Positions 1-8,363 of a stretch of DNA of 64,000 nucleotides are shown piece by piece (the first letter of the stretch is position 1; every line of letters starts with the position of its first letter). The stretch comes from DATFNI01 sp963787205. GTDB taxonomy: Bacteria; Bacteroidota; Rhodothermia; Balneolales; DATFMH01. The stretch covers positions 1 to 64,000 of the forward strand of contig CAWBCD010000009.1 in the NCBI GenBank assembly GCA_963787205.1. Reading direction: 5' to 3'. Below the pieces are notes generated by a model, which was not told the origin of the DNA, ran no database searches, and saw only the letters and a program-made list of their open reading frames with translations. A program made the translations under genes and the position numbers.

Positions 1-1
1 T

Positions 2-2428
2 ACGTTAAACGAAGGGTTCCTGCTTATTAATCGAAGCCCGATTAACAAAGATGTGATGCGCAGGCGTGAGAATATCGACCATGACTGGCGGTTTCATCTT
101 GGTGATGAGACAGGAGCGGAGCAGCCGTCCTACCATGATAAGAACTGGCGCACTCTCGATCTGCCGCATGACTGGAGTATAGAGGGCAGTTTCCGTGAAG
201 ATAATCCATCGGGCTGGCATGGTGGATATCTGCCCGGCGGGATTGGCTGGTACCGGAAAGTAATCACTTGGCAACCGGAGTGGAAAGATCGAAAAGTGAC
301 CATCGATTTTGATGGCGTCTACATGAACAGTGATGTCTGGATTAATGGTCATCACCTGGGACATCGTCCCAATGGTTTTATCAGCTTCCGTTATGATCTG
401 ACTCCATGGTTGAAGGAAGGGGAAAATGTCATTGCTGCCAGGGTAGATAATTCGAAGCAGCCCAGCTCGCGGTGGTACACCGGTTCAGGAATATACCGGC
501 ATGTCTGGTTGAACGTGACCGGTTTTATTCATGTCGCACATTGGGGAACGTTTATCACCACACCTGAAGTGAACGCCGGCAGAGCTTCTATTCAGATAAA
601 AACAATGGTTGAAAATCACTCTGCAAAGGATGAAGAAGTCGAGATCGAGCAGATTTTGAAGGATCACACGGGTAATGTTGTAGCAATGGGACGAACGACA
701 ACCGAACTGAAGAAAAGTTCGGAGTCTGAAATTAAACAGAATCTTACCATCACCAATCCCTCTCTCTGGTCGCCTGAACGTCCCTCTTTATATAATGCTG
801 AGACCGTCATAAAATCCGGTGGATTGACCGTGGATCGCTATCACACTTCATTTGGAATACGAAAGCTGGAGTTCAGTTCTAAGTGGGGATTCCGGGTTAA
901 TGGTCAGCCTGCCTTAATCAAGGGAACCTGTAACCACGATGATGGAGGCGGAGCTGTCGGGGCAGCCGTACCGGACGATGTGCTTTATTACCGGCTGAAG
1001 CTGCTGAAGGATATGGGATGCAACGCGGTCAGAACTTCCCATAATCCACGTAGCCCGCAGTTTTATATGTTCTGTGACACGCTCGGCTTGATGGTTATGG
1101 ATGAGGCGTTTGATGGATGGGAAGAACCTAAAGCCAAGTATGATTATGGTCTGTATTTCAAAGAATGGTGGAAAAAAGATCTTGATAGTTTTGTCCGCCG
1201 CGACCGCAATCATCCATCGGTTATCCTATGGAGCATCGGCAACGAGGTAAAGGGATATACCGATGAAAGGCAGAAAGAGCTGGTGGATTTTATTCATGGA
1301 ATGGATGCAACGAGACCGGTAACCCAGGGACGGGGATACATGGGACCTTACGTGGACATCGCCGGTTTTAATGGCCATGGCGAGCTAAAAAGGGTACTGG
1401 AGGAATATCACAAAAAGCACCCGGAGAAACCTGTCGTCGGAACCGAGATGACACACACACTGCAGACGCGTGGCGTTTACCGTACGCAAACATGGTATCG
1501 CAAGACCTTCTCGCCATTGACTTGGTTTAAAGGTCATATGGGAAAAAAGCAAAAAGGTAGGGTATTTCCAGTTGCAAATTTGAGTGAGGAGGAAGTGTTT
1601 ACCGGGATCCCCAACAGGTATTTATCTTCCTATGATAATGCGTTGGTGCGAATTAATGTCAGGGATCAATTTAAGCACGACAGCGGATTCCCCTTTTTGA
1701 TGGGCTCCTTCCGTTGGACCGGTTTTGATTACATCGGTGAGGCGATCAATCATTGGCCGACGCGCGCCGGTGACTACGGTATTATCGATTTGGCCGGCTT
1801 TCCCAAGGATCATTATTACCTGTATCAAAGCTTGTGGTCGGACAAGCCGATGGTCCATATTCTGCCTCACTGGACGCATCCTGGAAAAGAAGGAGTTCGG
1901 ATTCCCGTGGTCGTCTACACAAATTGTGAGAAGGTTGAGCTGTTCCTGAATGACACTTCTCTCGGAGAACAGGAAATGGGTGAAGACTTGCAACTGGTTT
2001 GGCACGTCCCCTATAGGCCCGGAAGACTGGTTGCAGTCGCCAAAAACAACAATGGTTTGAAACTAAAAGAGTCTGTTGTCCAGACTGCCGGTCCTTCCTC
2101 TGGCATCAAAGTGACACCCGGGAAAACAACGATGAGAGCAAATCGAAGAGACGTTGTCCGTGTTGAAGTCTCCGTTGTTGATAAACATGGGATTGTTGTT
2201 CCGGATGCATCTAACCTGGTTCAATTCAGAGTTGAAGGGCCTGGCAGCGTGCTCGGAACCGACAATGGCGATATCGCAGATCTTAGTCCGACTAAAGCAG
2301 ATCACAGGAAAGTCTTTATGGGCAAGTGCATGGCACTGATAAAAGCTTCAGAAAAAAGCGGGGCCATTACGATAGATGTAATGTCTAAAGAGTTGAGGAA
2401 TGGACATTGCCGAATCGATGCCATATAA
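2..2428 (+). CDS. Glycoside hydrolase family 2 (beta-galactosidase-like), 5' end open at window edge
   Basis: A GH2 enzyme expected to hydrolyse beta-galactosides or related beta-glycosides. The start of the mature GH2 sugar-binding domain is visible (NIDHDWRFHLGD, then LPHDWSIEG), followed by an immunoglobulin-like domain and the TIM barrel. Counting from the GTG at 53, the acid/base is E398 in SIGNEV and the likely nucleophile is E465 in GTEMTHT; the region after about residue 600 looks like C-terminal Ig-like domains. The frame stays open upstream to base 2 and no signal peptide or ribosome site is seen at GTG 53 or ATG 56, so the true start probably lies outside the window. Exact substrate cannot be read from the sequence. 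Confidence 0.9.
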   Translation, partial: TLNEGFLLINRSPINKDVMRRRENIDHDWRFHLGDETGAEQPSYHDKNWRTLDLPHDWSIEGSFREDNPSGWHGGYLPGGIGWYRKVITWQPEWKDRKVTIDFDGVYMNSDVWINGHHLGHRPNGFISFRYDLTPWLKEGENVIAARVDNSKQPSSRWYTGSGIYRHVWLNVTGFIHVAHWGTFITTPEVNAGRASIQIKTMVENHSAKDEEVEIEQILKDHTGNVVAMGRTTTELKKSSESEIKQNLTITNPSLWSPERPSLYNAETVIKSGGLTVDRYHTSFGIRKLEFSSKWGFRVNGQPALIKGTCNHDDGGGAVGAAVPDDVLYYRLKLLKDMGCNAVRTSHNPRSPQFYMFCDTLGLMVMDEAFDGWEEPKAKYDYGLYFKEWWKKDLDSFVRRDRNHPSVILWSIGNEVKGYTDERQKELVDFIHGMDATRPVTQGRGYMGPYVDIAGFNGHGELKRVLEEYHKKHPEKPVVGTEMTHTLQTRGVYRTQTWYRKTFSPLTWFKGHMGKKQKGRVFPVANLSEEEVFTGIPNRYLSSYDNALVRINVRDQFKHDSGFPFLMGSFRWTGFDYIGEAINHWPTRAGDYGIIDLAGFPKDHYYLYQSLWSDKPMVHILPHWTHPGKEGVRIPVVVYTNCEKVELFLNDTSLGEQEMGEDLQLVWHVPYRPGRLVAVAKNNNGLKLKESVVQTAGPSSGIKVTPGKTTMRANRRDVVRVEVSVVDKHGIVVPDASNLVQFRVEGPGSVLGTDNGDIADLSPTKADHRKVFMGKCMALIKASEKSGAITIDVMSKELRNGHCRIDAI

Positions 2429-2612
2429 ACGAAAAGGATATGAACATAAAACGGACTTTTGTTTGATTGTTGCTTTTGGAACCCTGCTGAGAGACGAGGA
2501 AAATTAAAAACTACAAATAGCTATATAGGGGATTTCCTGATGACCTCTCCTACTTTCTATTGGTCAACTTTTCGGGGAAGCCGGCACGCATAGCGTTATC
2601 CCATATAAATAA

Positions 2613-2650
2613 AAAGCGCTAATCAATTGTATCACAAACGATTAGCGCTT
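2613..2650 (-). terminator. Rho-independent terminator of tRNA-Leu
   Basis: An 11-bp perfect inverted repeat, AAGCGCTAATC at 2614-2624 and its complement at 2640-2650, lies just 3' of the tRNA. Read on the minus strand it is followed by TTTTTATTTATAT, a U-rich tract. Confidence 0.85.
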
Positions 2651-2657
2651 CAATCAG

Positions 2658-2741
2658 TGCCCTGGACTGGATTCGAACCAGCACGCCGTTTCCAGCACTG
2701 CCCCCTCAAGACAGCGTGTCTACCAATTCCACCACCAGGGC
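2658..2741 (-). tRNA. tRNA-Leu (anticodon GAG)
   Basis: Read on the minus strand, the 84-nt sequence folds as a type II tRNA. It has a 7-bp acceptor stem GCCCTGG/CCAGGGC, a D arm with TTGGTAGAC, an anticodon stem CTGTC/GGCAG around loop TTGAGGG (anticodon GAG), a long variable arm and a T arm with GGTTCGAATCC. The GAG anticodon reads CUC and CUU leucine codons. The 3' CCA is not encoded. Confidence 0.95.
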
Positions 2742-2753
2742 GTTTCAAGACTG

Positions 2754-2785
2754 CAAAGATACTATTTTTCAGCTTCAATACGCAA
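2754..2785 (-). promoter_or_regulatory. Bacteroidota-type promoter of tRNA-Leu (TTG-N21-TATCTTTG)
   Basis: On the minus strand TTG (2785-2783) precedes TATCTTTG (2761-2754) by 21 nt. The second element fits the TAnnTTTG -7 consensus of the Bacteroidota primary sigma factor. It ends 12 nt before the tRNA 5' end. The same TTGCGT...TATCTTTGCA pair occurs upstream of rplM. The rest of the tRNA-to-3135 gap holds only the palindrome at 2871 and nothing else recognisable. Confidence 0.6.
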
Positions 2786-2870
2786 GATGAAAATACCTTT
2801 AACTATTATCAATCTTACCAGCTATGGTTTGGCATGGCAATTGATCTTTATATCAATACTGTTACTCCAG

Positions 2871-2888
2871 ATCTGTTTTAAAACAGAT
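2871..2888. other. Perfect 18-bp palindrome in intergenic region
   Basis: ATCTGTTTTAAAACAGAT is a perfect palindrome about 250 nt upstream of the gene starting at 3135. It has the shape of a dimeric repressor site, but no regulator can be assigned. Confidence 0.4.
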
Positions 2889-3134
2889 TTCGGACGTGGC
2901 TGTTACCCCTAAATACCCCGAAAAGGTGATAGATGGTCAGCGGTAAGAGCCTTCGCCATAGTAGCTGATTGAGAAAAAAAATCGGTTTGGACGGAATGAA
3001 TTACCGCTGGCCTCATCATCCTGAATTTTACATAACGAAGAAAAAACATGTAGTGATACGGTATCAATTTTAGGTTAGCATGAATTACTTTGGCAACCGT
3101 TACTAGCTGATATCAATAAATAAGGTTTTTAAAA

Positions 3135-3866
3135 ATGCGTAAAGTTATATCTCTGGCCCTGTATGGGAATGATCCGAAATATAATGTTGGAGCTATCATT
3201 AATAGTGAATTATCACGTGAATTTTATCCTGATTGGACATGCAGATTTTTCGTATCACAAGAAGTATCGGATAATATCATTTTCAGATTGAAGTCGAATG
3301 GTGCAGAGGTATATAAAAGAACACGAAAGACTTTAATTGATGGTATGTTTTGGAGGTTTACGCCTTGTGATGACCCGGATGTTGAAGCTGTTATTGTTAG
3401 AGATTGTGATAGCCGATTGTCGCTTCGCGAGGCACTTGCTGTAAATGAATGGATTGAAAGCAATAAAAGATTTCACATAATCAGAGACCATCCATGGCAC
3501 ATTAGTCTAATAATGGGAGGGACATGGGGAGCAAAAAAAGGTGCGTTGCCTGGCGTGGAAAGGTTGATCCGATTGTGGAAAATAAAAAGAAGCAAAAGCA
3601 ATCAGGGATGGTCCAGCGCAAAGGGAGATGACCAGGAATTTTTAAATCAGATGGTATATCCATTAATAAAAGATGATGTTTTGATACATAGCGAATTCGT
3701 TAGGTTCGATAATGAAATAATTCATCCCTTTCCGTTCCAAAGAAATGGTCATGAATTTGTCGGACAAGTGTGGAACGAGCATAATGAAACGATTCAAGAG
3801 CATCTCGATTCATTGATAGCTGGGCTCGGCCATACAAAAACCTACTCCCCATCTGAGTTGTTATAG
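3135..3866 (+). CDS. Putative GT-A-like glycosyltransferase, first gene of the glycosylation island
   Basis: A 243-aa protein resembling a conserved family often found in glycan clusters. Features are the N-terminal SLALYGNDPKYNVGAI, a central MFWRF and the acidic RDCDSRLS motif at about residues 95-102, which could act as a DXD-type metal/nucleotide-sugar site. Next come RDHPWH and GGTWGAKKG. No signal peptide or membrane segment is seen, so it is probably cytoplasmic. The gene is more AT-rich than its neighbours and follows a long leader without a clear promoter. Assignment as a glycosyltransferase is from remembered family resemblance and context. Confidence 0.65.
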   Translation: MRKVISLALYGNDPKYNVGAIINSELSREFYPDWTCRFFVSQEVSDNIIFRLKSNGAEVYKRTRKTLIDGMFWRFTPCDDPDVEAVIVRDCDSRLSLREALAVNEWIESNKRFHIIRDHPWHISLIMGGTWGAKKGALPGVERLIRLWKIKRSKSNQGWSSAKGDDQEFLNQMVYPLIKDDVLIHSEFVRFDNEIIHPFPFQRNGHEFVGQVWNEHNETIQEHLDSLIAGLGHTKTYSPSELL

Positions 3867-4079
3867 TTTTTTTGTCATTGAAAAGGTGGCTGTTAATAAG
3901 ATTCATTTATTCATCAGTTTGAAATTCCATTCCAGGGAAAGCTTTTCCTGAGTGCGTTTGCAGTCGGAAGTTTTTACCCATGCTGACCTCTCATTTCGGT
4001 CAAAAAGCCGGGTTTTCTGATTGGCACGAAAATTCGTAGTACATATTTGTTATCAAAAGCTTAGATATGCTACTACCCT

Positions 4080-5177
4080 ATGAGTTCAGTAAATAAGAGC
4101 CCGAAAGTTTCGGCGATTGTCTCGACTTACAATTCGGAGATTTTTATTGAAGGTTGTCTTCTCGATCTGACTTCACAGACACTTTTTGAAGAAGGTAATC
4201 TTGAGATCGTTGTCGTCGATAGCGGTTCGGAACAAAATGAGGGGGACATCGTCAAAAAGTTCCGTGATACGTTCGAAAATATCACGTACACCAAGACCCC
4301 GGTACGAGAATCGTTATACCAGGCCTGGAATCGTGGGATTAAACTGGCAAAAGGTGAATATGTTACGAATGCCAACACCGACGACCGCCACCGGAAGGAC
4401 GCACTTGGTCTACTGGCCGGTTATCTGGAAGAGTATCCGGGCATTGATTTGGTGTACAGCGATTGTTATGTATCGACGCAGCCCAATCAACCATTCGAGA
4501 GTAATGATCATAGCCGTGTGTATCGATACCCCACATTCTTCGCGCCCGAATCGCTGCTCCATTTCCAGTTTGGTATCCATCCGATGTGGCGAAAATCTGT
4601 ACATGATCAAATCGGATACTTTGACGAGTCCTATCGTGTGGCTGGCGACTATGATTTCAACCTGAGGTTCGCCGCTTTTAGTAAGGCAGAACACATTCCC
4701 GAGGTGCTGGGTCTGTATTACCTGAGCCCGCAGACTGTTTCATTCCAGGGAACCGGGATGGAGGACGAGAATCAACGAATTTATAGAACCTATCGAACAC
4801 AGGAATATATCCTTAAGCTTTATGCAAATGCCGGCTGGGAAATCACAACGCCGCTTCAAAAAGCTGCTGCGTTCAATGATATGGGTATTCATGGCATGTC
4901 ATTTTCGCCAGCATGGGAGGAGGGAAAGAAAACACGTGATGTTCACTTCGCGCAGGAATGCTTTTTAGCGGCGCTGAATCACCAGAAATATTATCAGCCT
5001 TCCCTGAATAACCTGGCCATTTGCCTGATGTTGAGTGGACGAACTGACGATGGACGGAGGCTATTGCAGCTTGCCAATCAGTTAAGCGGCCATCAATTGA
5101 TATCCGAAAATTTGAGAGCCATCTCACAGAACAACGGAGCCGGCACAAATAACTTTCACCTGATTCGTCAGCAGTAG
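4080..5177 (+). CDS. Glycosyltransferase family 2 with C-terminal helical/TPR-like tail
   Basis: The first 240 residues form a GT2 (GT-A) domain. It opens with VSAIVSTYNSEIFIEGCL, the nucleotide-binding strand IVVVDSGS follows, then RNxG-like AWNRGIKLAKGEY, a TNANTDD metal-binding motif and AGDYDFNLRF as the acceptor-side acidic motif. Residues from about 260 (AAFNDMGIHGMSF, FLAALNHQKYYQPSLNNLA) look like TPR-type helices. It probably transfers sugars in the cytoplasm. It sits in tandem with three further GT genes ahead of flagellin, which points to flagellin glycosylation. The 213-bp gap before it holds no recognisable element. Confidence 0.85.
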   Translation: MSSVNKSPKVSAIVSTYNSEIFIEGCLLDLTSQTLFEEGNLEIVVVDSGSEQNEGDIVKKFRDTFENITYTKTPVRESLYQAWNRGIKLAKGEYVTNANTDDRHRKDALGLLAGYLEEYPGIDLVYSDCYVSTQPNQPFESNDHSRVYRYPTFFAPESLLHFQFGIHPMWRKSVHDQIGYFDESYRVAGDYDFNLRFAAFSKAEHIPEVLGLYYLSPQTVSFQGTGMEDENQRIYRTYRTQEYILKLYANAGWEITTPLQKAAAFNDMGIHGMSFSPAWEEGKKTRDVHFAQECFLAALNHQKYYQPSLNNLAICLMLSGRTDDGRRLLQLANQLSGHQLISENLRAISQNNGAGTNNFHLIRQQ

Positions 5178-5225
5178 TGCAGTTGATAACTCAAAAAAAA
5201 ATGTCTTCTCCCAATAAATGATCGA

Positions 5226-8200
5226 ATGAGTAAAAAAAAGAAAATTCTATTAAGCTGCGACTATTTCTATCCATCGGTTGGTGGTGTTGAAGTGTTTATG
5301 GAAGACCTTGGCGTACACATGATGGATTTAGGTTATCAGGTTGAAGTTTCTGCGAGATGGCTTCCCGAGAGAAAATTTCATACAAGAAAAGGTCTAAAAA
5401 TTCATTCATTTAAGTGTGATGGACTCCTGGAACCAAACGGGGACGAAGCGGAGCGTGAAAAATTTTATAACCTGATTTATGACGGGGGCTTTGATCATGT
5501 TTTAATGCTAACACAACCTGATAACTGGGTAGCATCGGCATTACTGCATAAAAGAAACTCGAGTACGCGTTTAACTCTTTTCCCCAGCATTAACTCAATG
5601 AATGTAGCTGAGTGGTCGAAATCGGGAAGATGGGATCAGGTTGTTCAGGTCATAAAAGATGCGGATCAGACAGTTGCAGTAACAGCTACCGGGCTGGATC
5701 ACTCCACGCTTACAAATTTAGGGTTGGATCCAATCTATCTGCCTCATGCCATTGAAAAAGACGCAGCAAAAACCAATTTCAGGAAAAAACATGGATTAGA
5801 TCCTGAGCGCCCACTTCTGGTAATGGTTGCCAATTTCTGGCCGGTTAAAAATCATTCTAACTTGCTAAGAGTGCTGGGCAGGACACAAAATGACTGGCAG
5901 ATAGTTATTATAGGGAATCCTATATCAGCATTTAGGACCTACTTTGAAGAAGTCAAAGAATTAGCGGATCTTGATAAGCGTGTCTGCCTGATACCCGGTC
6001 TTTCACGTCCGGAGGCAGCTTCTGCCATTCGTGACGCTGATTTGCTGATGATCCCATCAATTGGTGAAAGTGCGGGCCCATTGGTTGCCCTGCAGGCAAT
6101 GAGCTACGGAACCCCATGGATTGCAACACCAAATTGTAACGCCGTTCAGGATCAGGCCGGTGGATTATCGGTAAGTCTTGAGCAGTTTCCCACAGCGATC
6201 GAATACCTTTTGACTAATAAAAAGGTGCTATCAGATCTAGGGCGGGCCGGCAAAAAGCAATGGGAAAATTCGTTTACGTGGGAAAAGATTGCACCGGCAT
6301 TCAAAAGTTTGTTAGATGATAAGGAAATACCTGATTTCCGCATATCTGAAGGTTTGAAAAAAGAGAAAGCCAAGCTTCAGTCGGAATTTGATACCGTTAT
6401 TTCTAAAGCTGCGAATAGCGATAAATCCACTGCTTTTACTGTCATCATTCCAACCTACAATCGTTCAAAAACCCTGGTTAAGTGCCTGGATGCCCTTTCG
6501 CAACAAACTTTTCCTGCAGATCAGTTCGAGGTGATTGTCTGTAATGACGGTTCCACCGACGACACGGCTGATGTCATCAAAAATTTTGAACCGTCCTTTC
6601 ATTTGTCTTATATCCGTCAGGAGAATGCGGGACCGGCAAAAGCCCGTAATAAAGGATTAGAAAAAGCATGCGGCCGACTGGTTATGTTCATTAATGATGA
6701 CACCATCCTGGCCAGGGACGCCCTTGCAAGACACTATGAGACACATCGTGCACATCCGGGAGAAAAAATAGCCGTATTAGGTACCTTTGACTTCCCCGAT
6801 GAATATCAAAAAAATTGGTTGGTTCAACTTATAAATAAACATGATCTGCTTTTTGAATACAACAAAATGCAGCCGGGCGGTTACTACGACTATAACTTTT
6901 TTTACACATGTAATTTGAGTGTACCGAAACAGGCAGTATTGGATGTCGGGATGTTTGATGAAATATTTGACGGCCCGGCTTCCGAGGATATCGATCTGGG
7001 GGTACGGCTGTACAAAGAAGGTTATCAATTGCTCTACCAGCCGGAATGCAGATCCTTGCATGAACATCCGGTAACCTTGGATGGGTTCTGCCGCACGCAT
7101 CATTTACGTGGATATGGGCATGTAACATATATGCTCAAGTATCCGGAATTTAATTTTCTTCATAAGATGAATCCTGATGAAGTTTGGGAGTGGGTTGAAG
7201 CGTGGCATCGCCTTAAACCACAAATTGATCAGCTGCGAAACAAACTGGATGAGTATCTGACTGAAAAATCCACTTTGGGAGATCTGAAAGACACTGATCC
7301 TGTTTTACCGGCCATCAAACTGATACGCGATTACTATTTTGCCATGGGACAAATGGGGCATCCTCGTTTCCAGGAGTTGCTCGTCCCGGAAACAAGGATT
7401 GCTTACCTGGATAGAATAGCAGGTCATACCGAACAACCGGTTGAGGATAGAAGCGGCCTACAACTGAGTCAGAAATCAAAGGTAAATCCGATTTCAGTAT
7501 CACCGGATTACGAAGTGTTTTCTTCAGGTAATCAACCCGGAAAGATCAGAGGCGTGTCTTTGCCTGTGATATCAGTTATTGTCCCAACATACAATCGCTC
7601 AAAAACATTAGAAAAGTGTCTTCAGGCACTGGCAGAACAGACATTTCCGGCAGGTCAATTCGAGGTGATTGTCTGCGACGACGGCTCCACGGATGATACA
7701 CCAGAAGTAGTCAAAAATTTCAAGGCGCCATTCAAATTATCATATGTCCGTCAGGATAATGCAGGACCTGCCAAGGCCCGAAACAGAGGGCTGGAAAAAG
7801 CACGGGGGCAATTTGTTCTTTTTATCAATGATGATACCATCTTAGATAAAGAGGCCCTTCACCAACATCATCAGACTCATCTTGCCCATCCCGGGGAGAA
7901 AATTTCAGTTCTTGGTACCTTCGAATTTCCTGAGGAATACAGGAAAACGATATTGGTACAGTTGATCAATGAAAATGATCTTCTTTTTGAATACAACAAA
8001 ATGCAGCCGGGCGGATATCATGCATACAATTATTTCTACACATGTAATTTGAGTGTCCCTTTACAGGCTGTCATGGATGTTGGGATGTTTGACGAAACAT
8101 TTGATGGGCCGGCGGCAGAAGACATTGACCTTGGCTACCGGCTGCATTACAACGGATACCGGCTATTATATCAACCGGAATGTAAGTCCATCCATGATCA

Positions 8201-8363
8201 TCCTGTGACCCTGGATGGATTTTGCCGTACCCACAAGGTGCGCGGATATGGTCAGATGACCCTGGCAAGCAAATATTCTGAGTTGAACTACTGGCAAAAG
8301 ATGAGTGCTGATCAGCTTCAAAGGTGGATATCAGCATTGGACAAACCAGAAAGAACAAATTGA
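5226..8363 (+). CDS. Multidomain glycosyltransferase GT4-GT2-GT2 (5' part of a frameshifted giant gene)
   Basis: Domain order: a GT4 (GT-B) unit at residues 1-370 (SVGGVEVFMEDLG at the start; PSIGESAGPLVALQAM as the E-x7-E region), then two GT2 units. GT2-1 starts near residue 405 with FTVIIPTYNRSKTL and has INDDT at 489-493. GT2-2 starts near 782 and has INDDT at 867-871. The two GT2 units are close copies, offset by exactly 378 codons, with a 32-nt identical stretch at 6849-6880 and 7983-8014. The protein ends at SALDKPERTN, where the first copy continues as EAWHRLKPQIDQL. That continuation exists in the +1 frame downstream, so the stop at 8361 looks like the product of one extra base. Confidence 0.85.
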   Translation: MSKKKKILLSCDYFYPSVGGVEVFMEDLGVHMMDLGYQVEVSARWLPERKFHTRKGLKIHSFKCDGLLEPNGDEAEREKFYNLIYDGGFDHVLMLTQPDNWVASALLHKRNSSTRLTLFPSINSMNVAEWSKSGRWDQVVQVIKDADQTVAVTATGLDHSTLTNLGLDPIYLPHAIEKDAAKTNFRKKHGLDPERPLLVMVANFWPVKNHSNLLRVLGRTQNDWQIVIIGNPISAFRTYFEEVKELADLDKRVCLIPGLSRPEAASAIRDADLLMIPSIGESAGPLVALQAMSYGTPWIATPNCNAVQDQAGGLSVSLEQFPTAIEYLLTNKKVLSDLGRAGKKQWENSFTWEKIAPAFKSLLDDKEIPDFRISEGLKKEKAKLQSEFDTVISKAANSDKSTAFTVIIPTYNRSKTLVKCLDALSQQTFPADQFEVIVCNDGSTDDTADVIKNFEPSFHLSYIRQENAGPAKARNKGLEKACGRLVMFINDDTILARDALARHYETHRAHPGEKIAVLGTFDFPDEYQKNWLVQLINKHDLLFEYNKMQPGGYYDYNFFYTCNLSVPKQAVLDVGMFDEIFDGPASEDIDLGVRLYKEGYQLLYQPECRSLHEHPVTLDGFCRTHHLRGYGHVTYMLKYPEFNFLHKMNPDEVWEWVEAWHRLKPQIDQLRNKLDEYLTEKSTLGDLKDTDPVLPAIKLIRDYYFAMGQMGHPRFQELLVPETRIAYLDRIAGHTEQPVEDRSGLQLSQKSKVNPISVSPDYEVFSSGNQPGKIRGVSLPVISVIVPTYNRSKTLEKCLQALAEQTFPAGQFEVIVCDDGSTDDTPEVVKNFKAPFKLSYVRQDNAGPAKARNRGLEKARGQFVLFINDDTILDKEALHQHHQTHLAHPGEKISVLGTFEFPEEYRKTILVQLINENDLLFEYNKMQPGGYHAYNYFYTCNLSVPLQAVMDVGMFDETFDGPAAEDIDLGYRLHYNGYRLLYQPECKSIHDHPVTLDGFCRTHKVRGYGQMTLASKYSELNYWQKMSADQLQRWISALDKPERTN

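Noticed and set aside
2627..2881. Plus-strand 84-codon open frame
   Set aside because: It is antisense to the tRNA-Leu gene and its terminator; the SVPWTGFEPARRF translation is the well-known artefact of reading the tRNA T arm.
8305..8337. GTG 8305 as the genuine start of the second giant GT gene
   Set aside because: The first residues (VLISFKGGY) are out-of-frame translation of the preceding GT2 repeat; homology in this frame begins only at 8338.
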